Source of the DNA: Zymomonas sp.
GTDB lineage: Bacteria; Pseudomonadota; Alphaproteobacteria; Sphingomonadales; Sphingomonadaceae
DNA: 10,000 nucleotides
Assembly: GCF_020216885.1 (NCBI RefSeq)
Contig: NZ_JAIWON010000008.1
Coordinates: forward strand, 1-10,000
Direction of reading: 5' to 3'
Shown: one piece after another, positions 1 to 5,308 of the stretch
How the letters are laid out: each line of letters starts with the position of its first letter
Numbering within the stretch: position 1 is the stretch's first letter
The notes under the pieces: generated by a model
What the model was told of the DNA's origin: nothing
What the model saw: the letters and a program-made list of their open reading frames with translations, nothing else
The model's database searches: none
Made by a program: the position numbers and the translations under genes

Positions 1-389
1 GCCGACCGCGACCGATCAACTGGGATAGAACCATGCGCTTTTAACAAGCGACCAAAAAGCGGCAAATCAACCAGTTCTTTTTTTAAGATAATGGCCGGAT
101 GCCCTAAAAAGCGCACCAACTCCAAGGTTTCAAACATGGATTCATGTTTAGCTACCACCAAATAAACGCAATCTTCCGAAGAAATAGTTTCCGGCTTATC
201 GCCTAGCCATTCACTATGGACACCGATGATATGACGCGCCAAAAAGCTATGCAGTCGCGCCCAACGATTAGCCTGCCGCCACATGGCGGATTGTTTCCCC
301 AGTAACAGAGGAAAAGCCATAAAAATCATCAGAACAGTCAGGCTATAAAATATGATCAGAAATAGCGCGGCGCGTAACTTGGCTATCAT
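1..389 (-). CDS. plsC: 1-acyl-sn-glycerol-3-phosphate acyltransferase (PlsC family), N-terminal part, cut by window edge
   Basis: The 129 visible residues start at the ATG at 389 and run off the left edge with no stop. Residues about 8-30 form a hydrophobic membrane segment. The acyltransferase motif I is KHESMFET (81-88). It has the catalytic His82 but Glu87 where the classical HX4D motif has Asp. A later SIPVDR (121-126) matches the second conserved block, which contacts the glycerol phosphate. The family transfers an acyl chain to the sn-2 position of lysophosphatidate at the inner membrane, giving phosphatidic acid. A GGAA lies about 8 bases before the ATG, a weak ribosome site. The gene follows the DUF218 gene by 96 bases on the same strand, so it is probably the last visible member of the ftsE-ftsX-DUF218-plsC cluster. 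The family call is firm; the exact acyl acceptor is inferred, and an ornithine-lipid-type acyltransferase is a less likely alternative. Confidence 0.85.
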   Translation of the reverse strand, partial: MIAKLRAALFLIIFYSLTVLMIFMAFPLLLGKQSAMWRQANRWARLHSFLARHIIGVHSEWLGDKPETISSEDCVYLVVAKHESMFETLELVRFLGHPAIILKKELVDLPLFGRLLKAHGSIPVDRSRS

Positions 390-485
390 ATATTCAATTC
401 CAAATTCAGAACAGATAAAGCCATTCTCAAACGGCATAAATTTCAAAAGTCAGTAAAATATTCTCTTCCCAAAAGCCAGCCAAGA

Positions 486-1097
486 TCATTTCTGATGGAA
501 ATAACGCCAGATAGAGGCCGGAGCCGAACGATAAGGAATCGAATTAAAACCAATGGCAACACTGGAACGCCGCCATAGATATTTGCAATATTCGATAATC
601 CAGACTCGCCAACCAGCATGACTGGGAATGGCATCTTCAACGACTTTGATATCTTTCCCAATCATCAAAGACAGCTCGAAGCGCGCTCTTGCCATATGCC
701 AATCTGTCGTAATCAGACGAACTGAATGATAGTGATTAAGCGTTATCCATTCAGCCGTTTCTTGGGCGTTAGAACTGGTATCAACAGCTTGGGTGCCTAG
801 ATCAACACAACATTCTATCAAATGGGAAGGAATATCATAAAGGGCGGCCAATTCTTCGGCTTTGACTTGGCGGTTAACGCCTGAAACCAGCATTTTTTTA
901 GCTTGGTGACGCTCCAACATCATCAGGCCACGGTCAATCCGGCCAGCGCCGCCAGTCAGAACGACGATACCATCTGTTACCTGTTTATTCGTCGGATGCG
1001 CATGGAAAGAATAGAAAAGCCAAAATCCTCCTAACCAAAGCATAAAAAGACAGATCAAAAAACGGAGAGATCCAATAAGAATAGCTTTGGCGTTCAT
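486..1097 (-). CDS. DUF218 / YdcF-like membrane-anchored protein (ElyC/SanA/YdcF superfamily)
   Basis: This is a protein of 203 residues with one N-terminal membrane helix (about residues 5-30), followed by a periplasmic or cytoplasmic DUF218 domain. Visible DUF218 landmarks are the strand and loop IVVLTGGAGRIDRG, the MLVSGVN strand, a polar helix DTSSNAQETAEW where the family has its E.S..T.EN block, and LITTDWHMARARFE matching the family's (S/T)..HM.RA motif. Family members (SanA, ElyC, YdcF) are linked to envelope integrity, but no reaction is firmly established. The frame also opens at a TTG at 1142, overlapping ftsX by 14 bases. I prefer the ATG at 1097 because the membrane helix follows it directly and the extra 15 residues look like non-conserved leader; neither start has a strong ribosome site. 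It lies immediately after ftsX and before plsC, so it is probably cotranscribed. A link to peptidoglycan or lipid metabolism is inference. Confidence 0.82.
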   Translation of the reverse strand: MNAKAILIGSLRFLICLFMLWLGGFWLFYSFHAHPTNKQVTDGIVVLTGGAGRIDRGLMMLERHQAKKMLVSGVNRQVKAEELAALYDIPSHLIECCVDLGTQAVDTSSNAQETAEWITLNHYHSVRLITTDWHMARARFELSLMIGKDIKVVEDAIPSHAGWRVWIIEYCKYLWRRSSVAIGFNSIPYRSAPASIWRYFHQK

Positions 1098-1128
1098 AAA
1101 GGGAACCAAAAGGAAAATCCGCGTCTTG

Positions 1129-2004
1129 TCATCTTTTTTCAACCATCCGCAAAACGATTATATGAGCTGTCATAACCCCTATTATAACCGTGATAATAGG
1201 CAAAAAAGCGATAAAAAGCAGCGGCAAAAAATTTATACTATCCGAATGGAAAATAGGGGTAGGTAAACTCGCCAGTAAACGCCTAGATAAAACCGCGATT
1301 AAAATCGAAATAGCACAGCCGATAACGCTTCCTTTGAAAACATCAAATCCGGTTTTATAACAGAATAAGCCCGCTATCCGCTTCTGCTCTGCGCCTAGTA
1401 AAGACAGTAAAATAATCTTGTCATGACAGCCATTCACAGCAGACCGCACCGCCAATGCAATGATAGCAATTGTAGCAAAAAATAAAGAGAGAATAACGCT
1501 CCAAAGTAAGCTGCTTAAAAGAGATAGAAAAGACAACAACGTCGCCCCACTGGAACCATGGTCGTCCAGAGAAGCAGAGGGGGCAGCATGATGAATTTCT
1601 GCCGCGATCGCCTGTTTATCGCCATGTGGCAAAATCGTAAAATCAATCAAAGCAGGCAAAGTGATTTCAGAATCCGCATGATCGCCCAACCAGGGTTCAA
1701 CCAGCTTTTCTAATTCCTGTTGAGATAAAGCATGCACAGATTTTACCGATGACAGGCTTTGTAATAGGTGCAAGGCCGCTTCTTTTTGCCTATCTCTGTT
1801 CGATGGATCAGCTTCGACAATCTGAACTGTTAAACGGTCGGCTAGCTGATCGTGCAGGGAAATAGCTCTTTGATGAATAGATAGCACAAAAAGCAAGGCC
1901 AAGGTCAAAAGCGCCATCATCAAAGCCACAAGCCATGAAAGCATACGGGAAAGAGGCGCTTTCCCCAAAAGATGTTGATCCTGAAAGAATATCAGCTTTT
2001 TCAT
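1129..2004 (-). CDS. ftsX: cell division protein FtsX (ABC transporter permease-like subunit)
   Basis: FtsX is the membrane partner of FtsE. FtsEX is not a classical transporter; it signals cytoplasmic ATP hydrolysis across the inner membrane to control septal peptidoglycan hydrolases. The 291 residues show the FtsX layout: a short cytoplasmic N-terminus, TM1 at about 22-42, a periplasmic loop at about 45-155, then TM2 (about 167-187), TM3 (about 223-242) and TM4 (about 259-283). Between TM2 and TM3 lies a conserved-looking segment around LLSLLGAEQKRIAGLF, which resembles the coupling region that meets FtsE. The open frame begins 15 bases further upstream, but the ATG at 2004 overlaps the ftsE stop as ATGA. 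That is typical translational coupling, so I choose it. Overall sequence conservation of this family is low. The call rests on topology plus adjacency to ftsE, and that combination is strong. Confidence 0.93.
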   Translation of the reverse strand: MKKLIFFQDQHLLGKAPLSRMLSWLVALMMALLTLALLFVLSIHQRAISLHDQLADRLTVQIVEADPSNRDRQKEAALHLLQSLSSVKSVHALSQQELEKLVEPWLGDHADSEITLPALIDFTILPHGDKQAIAAEIHHAAPSASLDDHGSSGATLLSFLSLLSSLLWSVILSLFFATIAIIALAVRSAVNGCHDKIILLSLLGAEQKRIAGLFCYKTGFDVFKGSVIGCAISILIAVLSRRLLASLPTPIFHSDSINFLPLLFIAFLPIITVIIGVMTAHIIVLRMVEKR

Positions 2005-2702
2005 TTCAAGGGAGACCATTGGTCGAGAAGCGCCACAGATTCAAGATTTCCCTTTGTTCCTAAACGGATATGTTTGGCATGCGGCACCCTATCCAACAAA
2101 TGCAGGTCATGGGTTGCCATGATAACCGTCATCCCTCTTTTGCTAAGAGCAGACAGCAAATGTAGAATAGAGGCTGCCAACCCATCATCAATATTACCGG
2201 TCGGCTCATCTGCGACCAAAATTTCAGGACGACGAATAAGCGCGCGGGCAATCGCTATTCTCTGCTGCTCACCACCGGATAGCGTTTCTGGAAAATGAAA
2301 GGCTTTATCAGGCAGATCAATCTGAACCAAAATCCGGCCAACTGTAGAATGGATAAAATTTTCTTTTCGTCTATCCAAACGCAAAGGCAGCGCAATATTA
2401 TCAAAAACATTCAGTTCAGGAACAAGACGAAAATCCTGAAAAACAATACCGATGCGCTGTCTCAAACTCGGGATATAGCGTTCGGGTAAAGTCATTACAT
2501 CTTCACCGAATATCCGCATACTACCGCGATAAGGCCGCAAAGCCATATAAATCATCTTCAACAGGGATGTTTTACCAGCACCAGACGCACCCGTCACAAA
2601 ATAGAATTGTCCCTGCTCAAATGTCAGATTGAGATCGGATAAAATATCAGTCCCTGCATTATAAGCAAAATGGACATGATCGAACTGAACGATAGCGCTC
2701 AA
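2001..2702 (-). CDS. ftsE: cell division ATP-binding protein FtsE
   Basis: This is a 233-residue ABC ATPase, near the usual FtsE length. Walker A is GASGAGKT (38-45), the Q-loop glutamine is at 89 (FQDF), the signature is LSGGEQQR (141-148), Walker B is ILVADE with Glu166, the D-loop region is TGNID, and the switch His is at 198 (ATHD). FtsE hydrolyses ATP at the cytoplasmic face of the FtsX dimer during division. The start is a TTG at 2702, supported by an AGAGG at 2708-2712 with a 5-base spacer, and it gives the standard N-terminus (IVQFDHVHFAYN). A further TTG at 2747 in the same frame would add 15 residues of atypical sequence and lacks a ribosome site. The stop codon overlaps the ftsX start. 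ftsE opens the leftward cluster and is divergent from the zinc-ribbon gene. Confidence 0.95.
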   Translation of the reverse strand: MSAIVQFDHVHFAYNAGTDILSDLNLTFEQGQFYFVTGASGAGKTSLLKMIYMALRPYRGSMRIFGEDVMTLPERYIPSLRQRIGIVFQDFRLVPELNVFDNIALPLRLDRRKENFIHSTVGRILVQIDLPDKAFHFPETLSGGEQQRIAIARALIRRPEILVADEPTGNIDDGLAASILHLLSALSKRGMTVIMATHDLHLLDRVPHAKHIRLGTKGNLESVALLDQWSPLK

Positions 2703-2707
2703 AAAGG

Positions 2708-2712
2708 CCTCT
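2708..2712 (-). promoter_or_regulatory. ribosome binding site that sets the TTG start of ftsE
   Basis: The minus strand reads AGAGG, five bases before the TTG at 2702. It lies inside the longer open frame and so argues against the upstream TTG at 2747. Confidence 0.6.
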
Positions 2713-2761
2713 TTTTTAAAAACAAAGTAAACTATCCCACAAGACAAAATTAAAAAATGCC

Positions 2762-2770
2762 TTTATATCA
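2762..2770 (-). promoter_or_regulatory. candidate extended -10 promoter for ftsE
   Basis: The minus strand reads TGATATAAA, an extended -10 pattern (TG-N-TATAAA), about 60 bases before the ftsE start. No good -35 hexamer sits at 16-18 bases upstream, as expected for an extended -10 promoter but also for a chance match in AT-rich DNA. If used, the transcript would begin near 2754 with a leader of about 50 bases. Confidence 0.3.
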
Positions 2771-2833
2771 GTAAAGCACCTTATTATTGAGCATGTTTTG
2801 GAAAAAGCGGTTCTTATTCCGAACAGCCGGATA

Positions 2834-2851
2834 CTTGCTCCGGTCAGCAAG
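2834..2851. repeat. small inverted repeat in the ftsE / zinc-ribbon divergent gap
   Basis: CTTGCT (2834-2839) and AGCAAG (2846-2851) form a perfect 6-base-pair stem with a 6-base loop. Overlapping alternatives exist: CCGGA (2828-2832) can pair with TCCGG (2839-2843), and CCGGT (2840-2844) with ACCGG (2861-2865). There is no T-run on either side, so it does not look like a terminator. It could be an operator or leader structure for the divergent genes. The same CTTGCT/AGCAAG arms recur before hslO. I found no convincing sigma-70 promoter for the rightward gene in this gap. Confidence 0.4.
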
Positions 2852-2907
2852 GCGTGCTTTACCGGATTAAGTGGCATAAATACTCCTCATACAAGCGTAG
2901 AAGAGCC

Positions 2908-3948
2908 ATGATTTTAACCTGTCCAGCCTGCCATACCGATTACGAAGTTCAAGATGGCATGATTACGGCGAATGGTCGTCGTGTTCGTTGTGCCAGTTGC
3001 GGTCATAGCTGGATCGCCTACCCTGACAGTCGTGACGAAACAGAAGCCCCTGTTCCTGAATCCTCCGATCAAGGGGAGACCGTTTCGACCTCTTCAGAAG
3101 AAGCGCTTCAAGAAGAAAACACGCCCAAGGACAAGCCAACCTCGTCTTTATCACAACAGTCTTCTTCCGATAGTAAAGAAGAAAGCGAGGCATTGACTGA
3201 ACCGAACAGCGCGGAATCGATAAAATCGGATAGCTATTCAGAAAAAGCAGTTTCAGAGAAAAAAGAAGAAAGCAGCATCGCATCGGTGCCTTTTCTGGCG
3301 GCATTATCGGCTCAAGAAAAATCGACTTCTTTTGATCAAGAAAACGAAAATAAAGAAGAAAGCTTTTCCTCCCAAAAGCCAGAATCCAACGATTTCTCAG
3401 CTTTCAGCTACAAACTTTCTTCCAACACGCAAGATTATGATTTTTCCAATGATCAGGATGACGATCTAACTCGGAATTATGATTTCCGTAATCATCGGGC
3501 ATCGCTACCCGCCAACCCGACAAAACCTTGGATGAAAAGCTGGGTATTAGGCACAGCCGCTGCACTTATTGTTTTGCTGATTGCAGCAAGCACTTATTAT
3601 TTTGTTCACAGAAAGCCTTCTAATGCCGCTTTTGCCTCGACAAAAACCGCTGAGAACAGCCTAACGATTGAGCATGTCACCAATGAAAGACATCGCACCA
3701 ATAGCAATAACGAGCTTCTTTCTATTTCAGGACAAATCGTTAACCACGACAATAAAACCCTGAAGGTGCCAGATATCCGCATCGATCTTTTGGATGATAA
3801 AGGACAGTCCGTTTTTAACTGGATCGCCCCTGCCCCAATTGCTAGTTTGAAACCGGATGAAGTCGCTCAATTCGACAGCGCCACTTTCAACATCCCCCCC
3901 AATGCCAAGAATATCAGCATCGATTTTTTATCAGCCCCCGGCAAATAG
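2908..3948 (+). CDS. membrane-anchored zinc-ribbon (MJ0042-type) protein with DUF3426-like domain, ZitP-like
   Basis: The product has 346 residues. The N-terminus is an MJ0042-type zinc ribbon with four cysteines, CPAC (5-8) and CASC (28-31), plus Arg24, Arg27 and Trp35. A long Ser/Glu/Asp/Lys-rich, probably disordered linker follows (about 43-205), then one membrane helix (about 211-232) and a beta-rich C-terminal domain (about 250-346). That last domain has the pattern of DUF3426: LLSISGQIVNHDN, then a VPDIRIDLLDDKGQ stretch, then a LKPDEVAQF stretch. This is the layout of Caulobacter ZitP, whose zinc finger binds the polar organizer PopZ and which affects pili, motility and division. Whether this protein is polar is inference. 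The frame opens at 2854, but the ATG at 2908 places the first CxxC at residue 5 as is standard, with a purine-rich AGAAGAG upstream. It is divergent from ftsE, with yggT 23 bases downstream. Confidence 0.85.
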   Translation: MILTCPACHTDYEVQDGMITANGRRVRCASCGHSWIAYPDSRDETEAPVPESSDQGETVSTSSEEALQEENTPKDKPTSSLSQQSSSDSKEESEALTEPNSAESIKSDSYSEKAVSEKKEESSIASVPFLAALSAQEKSTSFDQENENKEESFSSQKPESNDFSAFSYKLSSNTQDYDFSNDQDDDLTRNYDFRNHRASLPANPTKPWMKSWVLGTAAALIVLLIAASTYYFVHRKPSNAAFASTKTAENSLTIEHVTNERHRTNSNNELLSISGQIVNHDNKTLKVPDIRIDLLDDKGQSVFNWIAPAPIASLKPDEVAQFDSATFNIPPNAKNISIDFLSAPGK

Positions 3949-3971
3949 CCCCGTAATCAGGACGATATGAC

Positions 3972-4298
3972 ATGATTTTAATCTTGGAAATTATCTATTT
4001 TATGCTCAATATCTTGTGGTGGGTTATTCTCATTCAGGCCGTATGCTCGTGGCTGATCGCTTTTAACGTTATCAATTCCGATAACGAGTTTGTCCGTAAA
4101 GTCGTCTATACCCTCGATCAGCTAACGGAACCGCTTTATCGTCCTATCAGAAAAATATTACCGGATTTCGGGGCAATAGACCTTTCTCCGGCAGTCGTGC
4201 TGATGGTGATTCTAATCGTCAATCAGTTTATTATCCCTCAAATGGTCAGCCATATTTATATGATGCCTTTCCACGGTTTTACCAATGGTGACGTGTAA
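3972..4298 (+). CDS. yggT: YggT family inner-membrane protein
   Basis: This small protein of 108 residues has two hydrophobic helices (about 3-28 and 70-92) that flank a conserved loop. The loop carries the family hallmarks: a P-less FVRKVVYTLDQLTEPLYRPIR segment (38-59 region), then ILPDFGAIDLSPAVV, matching the usual TEP...PIR...P..G.iDlSP pattern. YggT proteins are widespread integral membrane proteins. Relatives have been linked to division-site or nucleoid organisation and to osmotic or ion tolerance, but no biochemical activity is settled. An ATG at 3967 is followed at once by a stop, so the ATG at 3972 is used; an AGGA about 9 bases upstream serves as ribosome site. It follows the zinc-ribbon gene by 23 bases and is most likely cotranscribed with it. 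Confidence 0.9.
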   Translation: MILILEIIYFMLNILWWVILIQAVCSWLIAFNVINSDNEFVRKVVYTLDQLTEPLYRPIRKILPDFGAIDLSPAVVLMVILIVNQFIIPQMVSHIYMMPFHGFTNGDV

Positions 4299-4317
4299 GA
4301 AGATATATTGCGCCATT

Positions 4318-4360
4318 ATGATATAAAATTTTCAAAAACAACTTGAAAACAGAATATCAT
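4318..4360. repeat. imperfect inverted repeat after yggT
   Basis: ATGATAT (4318-4324) pairs with ATATCAT (4354-4360). An inner 5-base-pair stem pairs TTTTC (4329-4333) with GAAAA (4345-4349), separated from the outer stem by a 4-base internal loop, with an 11-base apical loop. The stem is AT-rich and weak. It may stabilise the yggT transcript end or may be chance in AT-rich DNA. Confidence 0.3.
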
Positions 4361-4372
4361 ATGGTAAAATGC

Positions 4373-4397
4373 TGGATAGATTGTTATCCATTTTAAT
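4373..4397 (+). terminator. weak terminator candidate after yggT
   Basis: TGGATA (4373-4378) and TATCCA (4385-4390) form a 6-base-pair stem with a 6-base loop, followed by TTTTAAT. The stem is short and the T-run brief, so termination would be partial. It lies about 75 bases after the yggT stop and about 90 before marC. The rest of the 188-base gap is AT-rich with no ORF of interest. A TTGTTA and TATAAC pair 19 bases apart (4381-4411) could be a weak marC promoter. Confidence 0.35.
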
Positions 4398-4486
4398 AAA
4401 AAAATTATAACTTTCTCTTTGAATTTCGGTAATGGCAAGCGTATTGACGGCGTTTCTTTTTTATCTGGCTTTTTGAGCTTTCATTT

Positions 4487-5113
4487 ATGATCTCTCTTTT
4501 TATATCGACCTGCATCTCGCTCTTTGTCGTTATCGACGTGCCGGGATGCGCCCCTATTTTCGCAAGCCTTACCAAAAACGCGACACCGACAGAACAACGG
4601 ACTATGGCCATAAGAGCGGTTCTGGTTTCGTCCGGTATTCTAGTCTTTTTTGGTTTTCTAGGGGAAAGCTTTCTTCGCGCTGTCGGCATTGGCTTAGCAG
4701 CCTTCCGAATTGCGGGGGGTATTTTGGTCTTGTTGACCGCTATCGAAATGGTCTTTGAAAAGCGCACCCAGAAAAGAGAGGATCGAGCCAGACAGGTCAA
4801 AAAAATACCTGAAGAAGCCGAAGATATTTCTGTCTTTCCGATGGCAATTCCAATGATTGCAGGCCCTGGCTCTATTGCAACGATTATGTTGCTGATTTCC
4901 AAAACCGAGAATTGGGAACAACGCATCACCGTTTTTGGTGCGTTAGGTGCTATTCAAATTATGATGGTTATTTCTCTTATTCTTGCAGGGCCGATCATGC
5001 GCGTATTAGGCCGCCGCGCAGAGGCTATGATAACCCGAGTATTAGGATTGATCTTGGCCGCTTTGGCGATACAATTTATTCTAGATGGCTTAAAAGAATT
5101 TTTTCATTTTTAA
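4487..5113 (+). CDS. marC: MarC family (UPF0056) integral membrane protein
   Basis: This 208-residue protein has about six hydrophobic segments in the MarC arrangement. Helices near residues 2-18, 43-61 and 65-83 are followed by a charged cytoplasmic loop (about 86-106, rich in Lys/Arg/Glu). Three more helices lie near 112-134, 144-165 and 178-203. Family motifs visible are IDVPGCAPIFASLT in the first part and the internal-repeat counterpart AIPMIAGPGSIAT (about 118-130). MarC proteins were once tied to multiple antibiotic resistance, but that link was not upheld and the transported substrate is unknown. The usual motif in this family is IDPxG; here Pro is replaced by Val. The only start codon between an in-frame upstream stop and the conserved N-terminus is the ATG at 4487, although its ribosome site is poor. 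It is convergent with parE. Confidence 0.9.
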   Translation: MISLFISTCISLFVVIDVPGCAPIFASLTKNATPTEQRTMAIRAVLVSSGILVFFGFLGESFLRAVGIGLAAFRIAGGILVLLTAIEMVFEKRTQKREDRARQVKKIPEEAEDISVFPMAIPMIAGPGSIATIMLLISKTENWEQRITVFGALGAIQIMMVISLILAGPIMRVLGRRAEAMITRVLGLILAALAIQFILDGLKEFFHF

Positions 5114-5195
5114 GATTTATTCACTAAAATCATTTTTTATTGCAAGGCTACTGCTCTTTCCTTGTCTTATAGTTTTAATACGCTTACAAAATAAA

Positions 5196-5220
5196 GCATG
5201 GTGGATCCGTTCCACGATGC
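5196..5220 (-). terminator. intrinsic terminator for parE (minus strand)
   Basis: The arms GCATGGTGGA (5196-5205) and TCCACGATGC (5211-5220) pair over nine positions with one G-G mismatch and a 5-base loop. On the minus strand the hairpin is followed at once by TTTATTTTGT, a good U-tract. It lies about 90 bases after the parE stop. On the plus strand it is followed by AGATTGTC, so it should act only on leftward transcripts. Confidence 0.65.
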
Positions 5221-5229
5221 AGATTGTCC

Positions 5230-5261
5230 AAGTTCCGCCATCAGTCATGATGGCGGAATTT
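5230..5261 (+). terminator. intrinsic terminator for marC (plus strand)
   Basis: This is a strong hairpin. AAGTTCCGCCATCA (5230-5243) pairs with TGATGGCGGAATTT (5248-5261) over 14 positions including one G-U, with a GTCA loop. On the plus strand the stem runs into TTTCAGTTTT. On the minus strand the sequence after it (TGGACAATC) is not T-rich. It lies about 115 bases after the marC stop and 48 bases from the parE stop. Confidence 0.65.
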
Positions 5262-5308
5262 CAGTTTTCTGAAAGACATCGGCATTCTTTGAAAAGGCTT
5301 TATTCAGG

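Noticed and set aside
443..661. Minus-strand open frame of 72 codons overlapping the end of the DUF218 gene
   Set aside because: Its sequence comes from the DUF218 coding region read in another frame. It has no ribosome site or family resemblance.
1098..1142. 15-residue N-terminal extension of the DUF218 protein from a TTG at 1142
   Set aside because: It needs a rare start without a clear ribosome site and adds charged residues before the membrane helix. It is kept only as an alternative.
2295..2489. Plus-strand frame of 64 codons inside ftsE
   Set aside because: It is antisense to the conserved FtsE core between the Q-loop and signature region, with no independent support.
3070..3530. Low-complexity Ser/Glu/Lys-rich coding DNA suspected as a foreign insert or frameshift
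   Set aside because: The frame is continuous from the zinc ribbon to the membrane helix, and acidic disordered linkers are usual for this architecture. Base composition matches the neighbours.
4381..4411. TTGTTA and TATAAC as a marC promoter
   Set aside because: The spacing of 19 bases is long, and the first element overlaps the stem of the terminator candidate. AT-rich DNA yields such matches readily, so it is mentioned but not called.
4405..4929. Minus-strand open frame of 174 codons opposite marC
   Set aside because: It lies antisense to a well-supported MarC gene, has no recognisable domain and a composition expected of a shadow frame. The marC membrane pattern explains the conservation on the other strand.
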